Positions 35,415 to 45,086 of a stretch of 64,000 nucleotides of DNA are shown here, piece by piece. Both the position numbers and the translations under genes were made by a program. The stretch is from Rhizobacter koreensis. Its GTDB lineage: Bacteria; Pseudomonadota; Gammaproteobacteria; Burkholderiales; Burkholderiaceae_C. The DNA lies in contig NZ_JABWMJ010000008.1 in the NCBI RefSeq assembly GCF_013366375.1, positions 124,001 through 188,000 of the forward strand, in the 5' to 3' direction. Below the pieces are notes generated by a model. That model worked only from the letters and a program-made list of their open reading frames with translations. It did not search any database and was not told the DNA's origin. Every line of letters starts with the position of its first letter. Position 1 is the first letter of the stretch.

Positions 35415-37334
35415 ATGACCGGAGCACGAATCGACCATCAGCAGCTCGAAGGCGCCGTGGCGGCTGCCGATCTGCGCGTGCTGCTCATGGTGCTGGTTCA
35501 CGCCAGCGGCGATCTGGGCTGGCTTGAACCACCGTTCTGCCCGCGACGCGACGTGAACCTGGTCGCTGACCCGGCCGCGGGGCTGCCGCCGGACGTGCAG
35601 CAGCGCATCCGGCAGGCGGCGGTGGAGATGCTTGCAGCCGGCACCCCGCCCGCCATCCACGACCCTGGCGACACGCTGATGCAACGCATGATGTCCGTCT
35701 GCCTGGGCGAGAGCGTTCCGCCGGAGTACGCGCGCCTGACGCGCGAAGAGATGGCGCTGGTGCCGCGGCGTCTCGGCTGGCCGGCAAGCGTGACGCGCCC
35801 CGCGGGACGAGATGACCATGTGTTGATCGTTGGCGCTGGCGTCAGTGGCATCGCCCTGGGCGCCAGCCTGATCGAGCTGGGGGTGCCGTTCACCATCGTC
35901 GAGAAGGACGGCGACGTGGGCGGTGCGTGGTTCGTCAACCGCTATCCAGGCTGCGGGGTCGATACCCCCAACCACGCCTATTCATTCTCGTTCGGGCCTC
36001 GCTTCCTGTGGCCGCGCTACTTCTCGCGCCGCGAGGAAGTGCTGGCGTACCTGCGGCAGGTTGTCGAGGCTGTGGGCTTGCGACGGCACATCCGCCTTTC
36101 GACCCAGTTGATGGGCGCCACCTGGGACGAGGAGGCGCAGCAGTGGGTCGCGCGCCTGCGCGGGCCGGAAGGCGACAGCGAGCTGCGCTCTCGCGTCCTC
36201 GTCAGCGCCATCGGCCAGCTGAGCGATCCGCAGCTGCCGCACATCGAGGGCGCCGGCACGTTCGCGGGCGAGAGCTTCCACTCGGCGAAGTGGCCCCAGG
36301 GCTTGAAGGTCGAGGGCCGGCGCGTGGCCATCATCGGCACCGGCGCCACCGTGATGCAGCTCGCGCCGGAGATCGCCGACACGGTGCGCTCGCTGGCGAT
36401 CTACCAGCGCTCGCCGCAATGGGCGCGCCCGATTCCCGGTTATCGTGATCCGATCGGGCCCGAGGCGCAGTGGCTGCTGGCGCACGTGCCGTACTACGCC
36501 GAGTGGTTCCGCTTCACGATGTTCTGGCGCTACGGCGACGGTTTGCTCAAGACGCTGAAGAAGGACCCGGATTGGCCGCACCCGCAGCGCGCCGTCAACG
36601 CAGTCAACGACCGCCACCGCCGCGAACTGACCGACTTCATCCACGCCGAATTGGAAGGCCGGCCCGACCTGCTGGCCAAGTGCATCCCGGACTATCCGCC
36701 CTACGGCAAGCGCATCCTGCTCGACAACGACTGGTACCGCATGCTGAGGAAGCCCGGCGTCGAACTGGTGACCGAGCCGATCCGGCGCATCGCCGGCGCC
36801 GGCATCGAAACCGCCGACGGAACGCTGCGCGAGGCCGACGTGATCGTCTACGCCACCGGCTTCAAGCTCACCGAGATGGCGGCGCGGCTGGGCATCATCG
36901 GTCGCGGCGGGTGCAGCCTGGCGCAGGCCTGGGGTGACGATGACCTGCGCGCCTACCTCGGCGTGATGGTGCCCGGATTCCCCAACTTCTTCTGCATGAT
37001 CGGGCCGGGCACTTCCTCCGGCCACGGCGGCAGCATCACCTTCCAGTCCGAGTGCCAGGCGCGCTACATCACCTCCTGCCTGGTGCGCATGGCCGAGCAG
37101 GGTGTCGGTGCGATCGACGTGCGGCCCCAGGTGCTCGACGACTACCAGCGCCGCTTCGACGCCGAACACGAGACGCTGATCTGGTCGCATCCCGGCATGT
37201 CCACCTACTACCGCAACCGCCACGGCCGTGTCTTCACGGTGCTGCCCTGGCGGCTGGTGGACTACTGGCAAGCGGCGCACGACGCCGATCTGGCGGACTT
37301 CCACTGCACGCGGCAGGCACCCGTCAGCGCCTGA
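35415..37334 (+). CDS. Type I Baeyer-Villiger monooxygenase (HAPMO-like, with N-terminal extension)
   Basis: 639 residues. Two Rossmann motifs, GAGVSG (140-145) and GTGATVMQLAPE (~311), flank the BVMO fingerprint FAGESFHSAKWP (283-294; FxGxxxHxxxWP). The FAD- and NADPH-dependent enzyme inserts oxygen next to a ketone, giving an ester or lactone. The ~135-residue N-terminal extension and total length match 4-hydroxyacetophenone monooxygenase (640 residues) rather than ~540-residue cyclohexanone-type enzymes. Transcribed alone, facing a Bug receptor; its stop overlaps the convergent MFS gene by 11 bases. A cyclic terpenoid ketone would be a sensible substrate in this island, which is inference only. 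Confidence 0.92.
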   Translation: MTGARIDHQQLEGAVAAADLRVLLMVLVHASGDLGWLEPPFCPRRDVNLVADPAAGLPPDVQQRIRQAAVEMLAAGTPPAIHDPGDTLMQRMMSVCLGESVPPEYARLTREEMALVPRRLGWPASVTRPAGRDDHVLIVGAGVSGIALGASLIELGVPFTIVEKDGDVGGAWFVNRYPGCGVDTPNHAYSFSFGPRFLWPRYFSRREEVLAYLRQVVEAVGLRRHIRLSTQLMGATWDEEAQQWVARLRGPEGDSELRSRVLVSAIGQLSDPQLPHIEGAGTFAGESFHSAKWPQGLKVEGRRVAIIGTGATVMQLAPEIADTVRSLAIYQRSPQWARPIPGYRDPIGPEAQWLLAHVPYYAEWFRFTMFWRYGDGLLKTLKKDPDWPHPQRAVNAVNDRHRRELTDFIHAELEGRPDLLAKCIPDYPPYGKRILLDNDWYRMLRKPGVELVTEPIRRIAGAGIETADGTLREADVIVYATGFKLTEMAARLGIIGRGGCSLAQAWGDDDLRAYLGVMVPGFPNFFCMIGPGTSSGHGGSITFQSECQARYITSCLVRMAEQGVGAIDVRPQVLDDYQRRFDAEHETLIWSHPGMSTYYRNRHGRVFTVLPWRLVDYWQAAHDADLADFHCTRQAPVSA

Positions 37335-38508
37335 CCGCGGCCCGCGCAAGGCGCAGGCCGCAGACCAGCGCGGGAAGCCCCATGACCATGAAGGCCGTGC
37401 CATAGGTGAGGCCCAGCTGGAGCAGTGCGCCGAAGATCGCGGGGCCGGCCATCACGCCGCCGAAGGTGATGACCAGTGCCGCGGACGTGGCCGTGCCCAC
37501 ACCGCCCGGAGGTGCCCGCCGCGCCACGTCGGCCAGGTAGACGCCGTTCCAGCCGATGGCGCTGGCGCCGAACAGCATGTAGAGCGCGAGCATGGCCGCC
37601 ATCGGCAACGCGGCGGCGCCTGCGCTGGCGAACGCACAGGCCGCCATCGAGAGGCCCATGCCCGCCATCACGGGCCGGGCGCCCAGCCGGTCGGCCAGGT
37701 CGCCGGCGACCAGGCGGCCGGCGACCCCGGCCGCCTGCGTTGCGGCGAGCACCAGGCCGGCGAGCACGAGGTCGTAGCCCATCTGGCTGGTGAGGTAGGT
37801 CACCAGGTAGGTGCCCAGGCACAATTGCAGCGCCGCGAAGCAGAACGAACTGGCGGCCAACAGCCAGCCGGGGCGATCGGCCCATGCATGCTTCGCCGGT
37901 TGCGCCAGGTCCGAGAGCCGCACGGGGGCGTGCGGCTGCCGGTCATCGTCGAACGCCGCGCGCAGCGGCTGCAGCAGCGCAGCGAGCATGACGCAGGCCG
38001 CGGCCAGCGCTGCCACAGCCGCCGGCCAGCCGGCCGCCAGCGCCAGCGAGGGCAGCAGCGCGCCGGCCAGCACCGCGCCAAGCGGCACGCCGGTCTGCTT
38101 GATCGAGAAGATCGTGGCGCGCCGCTGCGGTGGTGCCACGCGATCGAGCAGGTGCGAACTGGCCGGGTTCAGTGGACCGTAGCCGAGGCCCAGCACCAGG
38201 GCGCCGGCCACGGTGGCCAGCGGATGGGGCAGCGCCACCAGCAGCAGCGCGGCGCAAGCGCACAGCAGGCTGACCTGGCTGGTCCGCACGGCGCCCCAGC
38301 GCCGCAGCAGCGAGCCACCGGCCAGGCCGCACACCATGCTGCTGCCGTACACCAGCGCCACGAACAGCCCCACCCAGGCCGCGGGCACGCCGAGGTCTGG
38401 AGCCGCCTTCGGCGCCAGCACCGGCAGGGCCACGGTGGCGGCCGACATCAGCGCCTGCGCCGCCAGCATGGCGATGACGGCCGCTGCGATGCCCGGGCGA
38501 TGCGTCAC
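37324..38508 (-). CDS. Major facilitator superfamily transporter
   Basis: 394 residues from a GTG at 38508 that overlaps the stop of the upstream ACAD (GTGA); the first ATG would fall inside the first membrane helix. About twelve hydrophobic helices, with MFS loop motifs GSLLRRWGAVRTS after helix 2 and AGDLADRLGARPVMAG after helix 8. Inner-membrane importer or exporter with no recognisable substrate signature; it resembles CynX/aromatic-acid-type MFS proteins only generally. Co-transcribed with an ACAD and an MmgE/PrpD protein, so it may move the substrate or product of that module. Confidence 0.85.
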   Translation of the reverse strand: MTHRPGIAAAVIAMLAAQALMSAATVALPVLAPKAAPDLGVPAAWVGLFVALVYGSSMVCGLAGGSLLRRWGAVRTSQVSLLCACAALLLVALPHPLATVAGALVLGLGYGPLNPASSHLLDRVAPPQRRATIFSIKQTGVPLGAVLAGALLPSLALAAGWPAAVAALAAACVMLAALLQPLRAAFDDDRQPHAPVRLSDLAQPAKHAWADRPGWLLAASSFCFAALQLCLGTYLVTYLTSQMGYDLVLAGLVLAATQAAGVAGRLVAGDLADRLGARPVMAGMGLSMAACAFASAGAAALPMAAMLALYMLFGASAIGWNGVYLADVARRAPPGGVGTATSAALVITFGGVMAGPAIFGALLQLGLTYGTAFMVMGLPALVCGLRLARAAVRR

Positions 38509-39668
38509 ACCGGGTTCCGTTGCACGAGTTGGCGCGCGATGATGATGCGCTGCATCTCGTTGGTGCCTTCGCCGATCAGCAGCAGCGGCGCGTCGCGGAA
38601 GTAGCGCTCGACGTCGAACTCGGGCGAGTAGCCGTAGGCGCCGTGGATGCGCATGCACTCCAGCGCGTTCTCCATCGCCGCCTCGGTGGCGAAGTACTTG
38701 GCCATGCCGGCTTCCATGTCGCAGCGCTCGCCCCGGTCGTAGGCGCGCGCGGCCGACTGCACGAGCAGCTTGGCCGCCTCCACGCGCGTGCCCATCTCGC
38801 CGAGCTTCAACTGGATGGCCTGGTGCTCGCAGATCGGCTTGCCGAAGGTCTTGCGCTGCTGCGCGTAGGCCACTGCGTCGGAGAGCGCCGCGGTGGCCAC
38901 GCCGAGCCCGCGCGCGGCGACGTTGATGCGCCCCAGCTCCAGGCCCGACAGCACCTGCTGCAGCCCGCGGCCCTCGACGCCGCCGACCAGCCGCGAGGCC
39001 GGCACGCGGTAGTCGTCGAAGCGCAGCTCGCAGGTGTCGATGCCGCGGTAGCCCAGCTTCTTCAGCTTGCGCGCGACGACGAAGCCCGGACCCTTCTCGG
39101 CAATGAACAGGCTCATCCCCTTGTGCCGCGGCTCGGCGGCGGGATCGGTCTTCACCAGCAGCGCGATGCAGCCGCCCTGGCCGCTGTTGGTGATCCAGGT
39201 CTTGCCGCCGTTGACGACGTAGTGGTCGCCGTCGCGCACGGCGCGGGTGCGGATGGCCTGCAGGTCGGTGCCGGCGTCGGGCTCGGTCAGGCCGATGCCG
39301 CCGCGCAGCTCGCCGCTGGCGAAGCGCGGCAGCAGTTCACGCTTCTGCTCCTCGGTGCCGCTTCGCAGCACCGCGGCGGCCATGATGAGGTGCGAGTTGA
39401 TGATGCCCGACAGCGACATCCACACCGACGCGATGCGCGCCACCACGGCCGCGTAGGTGGCGGTGCTCAGGCCGAGGCCGCCGTACTCGACCGGGATGAT
39501 GCAGCCGAACAGGCCCATCGCCTTCATGCCCTCGACGATCGCCGTCGGGTACTCGTCGGCCTGCTCCAGCCGCTTCACGTGCGGGCGCACCTCGACGCGC
39601 AGGAAGCGGTCGATCGCGTCGAGGATCGCGCCGTCGGTTTCGTTGCCAGCGTCCATCGTGCGCGTCAT
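38505..39668 (-). CDS. Acyl-CoA dehydrogenase with canonical catalytic Glu
   Basis: 387 residues. It is the only ACAD in the window with the textbook base: Glu367 in LIGEGTNEMQRIIIARQL. The other motifs are standard: IGLTEPDAGTDLQAI, NGGKTWITNSGQG, and RKTFGKPICEHQAIQ. By these it resembles short/medium or 2-methylacyl-CoA dehydrogenases and benzylsuccinyl-type relatives, without a safe substrate. It overlaps both neighbours: MmgE/PrpD upstream (ATGA) and MFS downstream (GTGA), so all three are translated together. Confidence 0.92.
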   Translation of the reverse strand: MTRTMDAGNETDGAILDAIDRFLRVEVRPHVKRLEQADEYPTAIVEGMKAMGLFGCIIPVEYGGLGLSTATYAAVVARIASVWMSLSGIINSHLIMAAAVLRSGTEEQKRELLPRFASGELRGGIGLTEPDAGTDLQAIRTRAVRDGDHYVVNGGKTWITNSGQGGCIALLVKTDPAAEPRHKGMSLFIAEKGPGFVVARKLKKLGYRGIDTCELRFDDYRVPASRLVGGVEGRGLQQVLSGLELGRINVAARGLGVATAALSDAVAYAQQRKTFGKPICEHQAIQLKLGEMGTRVEAAKLLVQSAARAYDRGERCDMEAGMAKYFATEAAMENALECMRIHGAYGYSPEFDVERYFRDAPLLLIGEGTNEMQRIIIARQLVQRNPV

Positions 39669-41068
39669 CCGCGTGCCGCGAGCCCAGCCTGCAGCTCGGC
39701 GGCGGCGCAGCCCTTGCCGATCGCGAGCACCCGTTCGCGCACCTGCGCCGCACGCGCCGGCGACGCGACCAGCGCCATGTTCTCGTCGTACTTGCGCACC
39801 ACCTCGGCGTTCGTGATCGGGCGTTCCTCGCCGCCGCGGTTGACGTGCTCGCGATGGCGCAGTTCGCGCCCGTCGTCCAGCGTGACGATCACTTCGCCCG
39901 AGTAGTACTTCGGGAAGGGCGAGTTGGGGTCCACCTCGTACTCCACCTTCGCGGCGAGCGCGAGCGTGGCTTCGTCGCGCAGCGCCGATTCGTCCAGCTC
40001 GGCCAGGCCGAAGCGGCCCCGGATCAGCGCCGTCGCCACGATGTAGGGGATGCTGAACTGCGCGTCGTAACTATTCTGCGGGCGCTTCTTGGTGGCCACC
40101 GGCTCGCACACCGTCTTCACCACCTCGGCCGGCACGAGCGCGCGCACGCTGCGGATCTGCTGCGGGCGCAGGCCGTGGCGTTCGCGCAGGATCGCCGCCG
40201 CGTCGGCACAGGCGTGCGTGAAGTGGCAGGCCGGCAGCGGCTTGACGTTCACCTTCGCCAGTTCCCACACCTCGCCCAGGCCGGCGATGGCCAGGCCCAG
40301 GTCGCCGTCGCGCGCGAGCGGCCCGAGGTGGCTGTTGAAGAGGCCGAAGCGGCCCTCGTAGGCCTGCCTGGGGCCGACGAAGCCATGGCGCGCCATCGTC
40401 GCCGCGGTCAGCCCGGCGCCTGCCGCCCAGCCCGGGTGCATGCGCTTGGTCCAGGCGCCGTCCTGCAGGAACTCCAGGCTGCCCGAGCCCATCGACAGCG
40501 CGATGCCTTGCGCCGATGCGAGCTGCGCCGCGTTGAGCCCGAGCAGCCGTCCGGCAACCAGTGTGCAGGCGAACGCGCCGACCAGGCCCGTGGGGTGGAA
40601 GCCGACCTGATGGAAGCCGCCCTTGGCCACCGAGGCGAGCCGCGCGCCGACCTCCATGCCGGCCACGTAGGCGTCCAGCAGCGCTTCGCCGTCCGCGCCG
40701 GCCAGCGCGGCGGTCCCGAGCGCGCACGGGAACGTGCTGGCGGTGGCATGGATGACGCCGGCGGCGTGCGTGTCGTCGTAGTCCAGGCCGTGGATCAGCA
40801 GGCCGTTCATCAGCATCGCGTCGCGCGGCGCCAGGCGCGCCGCCAACGCGATCACCGGCGTGGCGCCAGCGCCGCCCGACAGTTCCTGCGCCGCCGACAG
40901 CGAGCGGTGCGCGAACTCGTAGTGCGTGGACGCATGGGCGATGCCGACGGCGTCGAGGATCAGGTGGCGGGCGCGTTCGCGCACGGGCTCGGGAATGTCG
41001 TTCGGCCGCAGCGACGCGGCAAAGTCGGCAAGCGCATCGGCGATGGTCGGCACGCGGTCGTTGCTCAT
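39665..41068 (-). CDS. MmgE/PrpD family protein
   Basis: 467 residues from the ATG at 41068, with AGGAG 7-8 bases upstream. PrpD-like fold: the N-terminal helical domain has RARHLILDAVGIAHAS and MLMNGLLIHGLDYDDTHAAG, with the KGGFHQVGFHPTGLVGAF and WTKRMHPGWAAGAG segments conserved across the family. Family members include 2-methylcitrate dehydratase (propionate degradation), iminodisuccinate epimerase and cis-aconitate decarboxylase. No prpB or prpC genes lie nearby, so methylcitrate chemistry is not assured. It may dehydrate a hydroxy-polycarboxylic acid produced by this pathway (inference). Operator-like site 5 is just upstream. Confidence 0.86.
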   Translation of the reverse strand: MSNDRVPTIADALADFAASLRPNDIPEPVRERARHLILDAVGIAHASTHYEFAHRSLSAAQELSGGAGATPVIALAARLAPRDAMLMNGLLIHGLDYDDTHAAGVIHATASTFPCALGTAALAGADGEALLDAYVAGMEVGARLASVAKGGFHQVGFHPTGLVGAFACTLVAGRLLGLNAAQLASAQGIALSMGSGSLEFLQDGAWTKRMHPGWAAGAGLTAATMARHGFVGPRQAYEGRFGLFNSHLGPLARDGDLGLAIAGLGEVWELAKVNVKPLPACHFTHACADAAAILRERHGLRPQQIRSVRALVPAEVVKTVCEPVATKKRPQNSYDAQFSIPYIVATALIRGRFGLAELDESALRDEATLALAAKVEYEVDPNSPFPKYYSGEVIVTLDDGRELRHREHVNRGGEERPITNAEVVRKYDENMALVASPARAAQVRERVLAIGKGCAAAELQAGLAARG

Positions 41069-41122
41069 TAGCGAGCTCCTCGAAGTGGCCGAAGTGGCCG
41101 AACTGACGCTGCTCAGTATAGT

Positions 41123-41138
41123 CAAACGGTTGTTAGGT
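41123..41138 (+). promoter_or_regulatory. Operator-like site 5 of 7
   Basis: Reads CAAACGGTTGTTAGGT, one of the closest matches to the consensus. A minus-strand TATACT (complement of 41115-41120) lies 2 bases away and points to the MmgE/PrpD gene at 41068, the same geometry as at site 3. The crotonase at 41191 diverges on the other side. Confidence 0.58.
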
Positions 41139-41190
41139 AACGCGGCCGTTTGGGCTACGATGGCCCCATCGACAGCAGCGAGGAGCGACG

Positions 41191-41979
41191 ATGAACGACA
41201 CCGCGGGCAGCCCGATCGTGGGCGTGGATTTCGAAGGCAACGTGGCGCTGGTCGAGATCCGCCGGCCGCCGCACAACTTCTTCGACATCCCGATGATCCA
41301 GGGCCTGGCCGACGCGTTCGAGGCGCTGGACGCCGACCCGCGCTGCCGCGCCATCGTGCTGTGCGCGCAGGGCAACTCGTTCTGCGCCGGTGCCAACTTC
41401 GCCAACCGCGACGCCACGCCGCCGCAGAAGAGCCCGCGCGCGGTGAACCCGCTGTACTTCGAGGCGATCCGCCTCGTCTCGTGCGCCAAGCCGGTGGTGG
41501 CGGCGGTGCATGGCCCGGCCATCGGCGGCGGCATGGGCCTCGCGCTGGTGGCCGACTTCCGCGTCACCTGCGCCGAGGCGCGCTTCTCGGTCAACTTCAA
41601 CCGCCTCGGTTTCCACCCCGGCTTCGGACTGTCGTTCACGCTGCCGCGGCTCGTCGGCGCGCAGCAGGCCGCGCTGCTGTTCTACACCGGGCGGCGCATC
41701 GGCGGCGAAGAGGCGTTGCGCATCGGCCTTGCCGACATGCTGGTCGAACAGGCGCAGGTGCGCGCGAAGGCCGTCGAACTGGCCGCGGAGATCGCGGTAT
41801 CGTCGCCGATCGCGGTGCAGTCCACTCGTGCGACGCTGCGCGCCGGGTTCGTGGAACAGTTCCGCCTGGCGGTGGCGCGCGAAAGCATCGAGCAGAACGC
41901 GCACTTCAAGACCGCGGATTTCGCCGAAGGCGTCAAGGCGATGGCCGAACGCCGCGTGCCGCGCTTCGAAGGGCACTGA
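41191..41979 (+). CDS. Crotonase-family protein lacking both hydratase glutamates
   Basis: 262 residues. The crotonase fold is evident from NSFCAGANFANRD and VHGPAIGGGMGLALVADFRV. The two catalytic Glu positions of enoyl-CoA hydratases are Gly (GGGMGLA) and Phe/Asn (SVNFNRLGFHPGFG), so ordinary syn-hydration is unlikely. Loop FHPGFGLSFTLPRLVG with a bound water or other residue could support isomerase, hydrolase or C-C cleavage chemistry, as in BadI and MenB-like relatives. Single-gene transcript opposite the MmgE/PrpD operon, controlled by the shared site 5. It ends before a hairpin at 42026-42044. Confidence 0.85.
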   Translation: MNDTAGSPIVGVDFEGNVALVEIRRPPHNFFDIPMIQGLADAFEALDADPRCRAIVLCAQGNSFCAGANFANRDATPPQKSPRAVNPLYFEAIRLVSCAKPVVAAVHGPAIGGGMGLALVADFRVTCAEARFSVNFNRLGFHPGFGLSFTLPRLVGAQQAALLFYTGRRIGGEEALRIGLADMLVEQAQVRAKAVELAAEIAVSSPIAVQSTRATLRAGFVEQFRLAVARESIEQNAHFKTADFAEGVKAMAERRVPRFEGH

Positions 41980-42025
41980 GCCCGGCGCAAGCGCCAGCAG
42001 GTATCGCATCCCGACTCCGCCATCG

Positions 42026-42044
42026 ATGCGTCCAGCGGACGCAT
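42026..42044. terminator. Hairpin between convergent genes
   Basis: Perfect 8-bp stem with a 3-base loop: ATGCGTCC-AGC-GGACGCAT. It lies between the ends of the crotonase (41979) and the Bug receptor (42055). There is no T-run on either side, so it would be a weak or Rho-assisted bidirectional terminator. Confidence 0.4.
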
Positions 42045-42054
42045 ACGATCGGTG

Positions 42055-43032
42055 CTACTGCGCGCTGAGGTTGAGTGACTTTATCAGCGGGTCCCACAAC
42101 GCGATCTCCGCGGCGATCACCCGCGTCATCTCCTGGGGCCCGGCGAACGCCACGTCCAGGCCCAGCGCCGCGAGGCGCTTGCCCGTGTCCGGCGCGGCGG
42201 CGGCCAACTCCAGTTCGCGTGTCAGCCGTTGGTGAACGCCCGGCGGCAACCCGGGCGGTGCAACCACGCCCATCCAGCCCCGAAACTCATAGTCGGGCAC
42301 GGTCTCGGCAATGGCGGGCAGGTCGGGGTAGAGCTTGTGGCGGCTGCGCCCCGTCGCGGCCAGCAGGCGCAGCTTGCCGGCGGCCGCCAGCGGCCCGGCG
42401 CTGTTGGGCGCGTCGAAGACGAACTGCAGGGCGCCGCTCATCAGGTCGTTGATCGCCAGCGCCGTGCCGCGGTAGGGCACGTGCGTGAGCTTCACGCCGG
42501 CCTTGGCCGCGAGCAGTTCGCCGCTCAGGTGGTTGGTCGAACCGATGCCGGCCGAGCCGTAGCTCAACGTGCCGGGCTGCGAACGCGCGGCCGCGAGCAG
42601 ATCGGCCAGCGAGCGCCAGGGGCTGTCGGCGCGCACCGCCAGCACGTTGACGTATTCGCAGACCTTGGCCACTGGCGTGAGGTCCTTGAGCGGGTCGTAG
42701 CCGACGTTCTTGTACAGGCTCGGCCCGATGCTGAGCGACGCCGTGTGCGCAAAACCGATCGCGTAGCCGTCGGCGGCCATCTTCGACAATCTCGCGACGC
42801 CCAGCGTGCTGCCGGCGCCCGGCACGTTCTCGACGATGACGGTCTGGCCGAGCTGCGCCTGCAGGCGGCTCGCGAACAGGCGCGTCACGCCGTCAGCCGG
42901 CCCGCCGGGGGCGAAGCCGACCAGGAAACGCAGCGGGCGCGATGGATAGGCGGCTTCCTGCGCGCCAGCGGCCCGGGGCAGCAGCGCAGCGGCGAGGCCG
43001 CCAAGCAGGCAGTGGCGACGCGAATGGTTCAT
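42055..43032 (-). CDS. Bug/TctC-family periplasmic substrate receptor
   Basis: 325 residues. N-terminus MNHSRRHCLLGGLAAALLPR has a twin-arginine-like pair before the hydrophobic stretch, so Tat rather than Sec export is possible. Bug features are YPSRPLRFLVGFAPGGPADG, ENVPGAGSTLGVARLSKM and THVPYRGTALAINDLMSG. Last gene of the eight-gene operon that starts with the dienoyl-CoA reductase, 20 bases after an ACAD; co-transcription with catabolic genes suggests it binds a pathway substrate. No membrane partner is encoded nearby. Confidence 0.88.
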   Translation of the reverse strand: MNHSRRHCLLGGLAAALLPRAAGAQEAAYPSRPLRFLVGFAPGGPADGVTRLFASRLQAQLGQTVIVENVPGAGSTLGVARLSKMAADGYAIGFAHTASLSIGPSLYKNVGYDPLKDLTPVAKVCEYVNVLAVRADSPWRSLADLLAAARSQPGTLSYGSAGIGSTNHLSGELLAAKAGVKLTHVPYRGTALAINDLMSGALQFVFDAPNSAGPLAAAGKLRLLAATGRSRHKLYPDLPAIAETVPDYEFRGWMGVVAPPGLPPGVHQRLTRELELAAAAPDTGKRLAALGLDVAFAGPQEMTRVIAAEIALWDPLIKSLNLSAQ

Positions 43033-43052
43033 TCGAAGCTCCAGTGCAGCCT

Positions 43053-44219
43053 TCAGTACGAGCGCGGCAATCCCATCACGTGCTCGGCGATGTAGTTCAG
43101 CACCATCTCGCGGTTCAGCGGCGCGGTGCGCAGCAGCCGCACCAGGCCGTACAGGTCGTAGATGCCGTATTCCTTGGTGAAGCCGTTGCCGCCGTGGGTC
43201 TGGATGGTGGCGTCCACCGCGTGGATGCCGGCTTCGGCACCGGCGTACTTGGCGATGTTGGCGAATTCGCCCGCCGGCAGCCCCTGGTCGAAGGCCCAGG
43301 CGGCCTTCAGCGCCATCAGCGAGGCCATCTCGATCTCGCTGCGCGCGATGGCCAGCGGATGCTGCACGCCCTGGTAGGCGCCGATCGGCGTCTTGTTGAA
43401 GAGCTTGCGGTCGTTGGCATAGGCCACCGCCTTCTTGAGCGCGAAGCGGCCGACGCCGGTGCACAGGCCCGCCAGGATGATGCGCTCCGGGTTGAGCGTG
43501 TCGAACAGGATGCCGAAACCCTTGCCGACCTCGCCGAGCACGTCGTCCTCGGTCAGCGCCACGTCGTCGAAGAACACCTGCCACTGCGTCTCGGGCACCG
43601 GGAAGGCCACCGGGATCAGCGTCTTGCTGATGCCCTTCTTCTTCATGTCGACCATGAAGATGGTGAAGCCGTCGGTCTTCTTCTTCACGTCGGCGCGCGG
43701 CGTGGTGCGGGTGACCACCATCGCGTAGTCGGCGTGGTTGGCGTCGGTGATGAAGACCTTCTGCCCGGTCAGCCGGAAGCCGCCCTTGCCGTCGGTCTTG
43801 GCGATGCTGGTGATCTCCATCGAGTTCGAGCCGGCGTTCGGCTCGGTGATCGCGAAGCAGAAGCGGATCTCGCCGGCGCATCCGCCCGGCAGCAGTCGGC
43901 GCTTCATCGCCTCGCTGGCGTGCTTGGCCATCAGGCCCATGGTCATCGTCGGGCCGACCACCAGGTTCAGCAGCGGGATGCCGTTGTTGGCCAGGCCCTC
44001 CATGAACAGCAGCATCTCGGTCATGCCCTGGCCGGCGCCACCGTAGGCCTCGGGCACCATGATGCCGAGGAAGCCGTCGTCGGTGATCTGCTTGTACAGC
44101 TCGGCCGGCGGCTCGCTCTTCTCGGCGTACTTCTTCCAGTACGCATGGTCGAAGCGCTGCGACACGCGGTCGCCGTACTCGTAGACCATGCGCTGTTCCT
44201 GGGTCAGGGCGAAGTCCAT
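43053..44219 (-). CDS. Acyl-CoA dehydrogenase with relocated base
   Basis: 388 residues from the ATG at 44219 (AGGAGG 7 bases upstream). FAD/substrate loop FAITEPNAGSNSMEI and TGQKVFITDANHADY are intact. The C-terminus reads RTAPLNREMVLNYIAEHVMG and ends GLPRSY, without the IYEGT Glu. TLNPERIILAG carries the isovaleryl-CoA dehydrogenase-type base in helix G. It is one of four window members of this subfamily (14550, 48449, 60870). It follows a crotonase by 19 bases in the dienoyl-CoA reductase operon. Confidence 0.9.
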   Translation of the reverse strand: MDFALTQEQRMVYEYGDRVSQRFDHAYWKKYAEKSEPPAELYKQITDDGFLGIMVPEAYGGAGQGMTEMLLFMEGLANNGIPLLNLVVGPTMTMGLMAKHASEAMKRRLLPGGCAGEIRFCFAITEPNAGSNSMEITSIAKTDGKGGFRLTGQKVFITDANHADYAMVVTRTTPRADVKKKTDGFTIFMVDMKKKGISKTLIPVAFPVPETQWQVFFDDVALTEDDVLGEVGKGFGILFDTLNPERIILAGLCTGVGRFALKKAVAYANDRKLFNKTPIGAYQGVQHPLAIARSEIEMASLMALKAAWAFDQGLPAGEFANIAKYAGAEAGIHAVDATIQTHGGNGFTKEYGIYDLYGLVRLLRTAPLNREMVLNYIAEHVMGLPRSY

Positions 44220-44238
44220 GGCGTTGCCTCCTGGAAAC

Positions 44239-45042
<804 letters not shown>

Positions 45043-45086
45043 TGAAGCATTCCTTGTGCAAGAAGCTGGAAGGGGAGGGGGCGAAT

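Noticed and set aside
41082..41099. Short tandem repeat GAAGTGGCC x2 in the MmgE/PrpD leader
   Set aside because: Only two 9-base units; too short to mean more than chance in GC-rich DNA.
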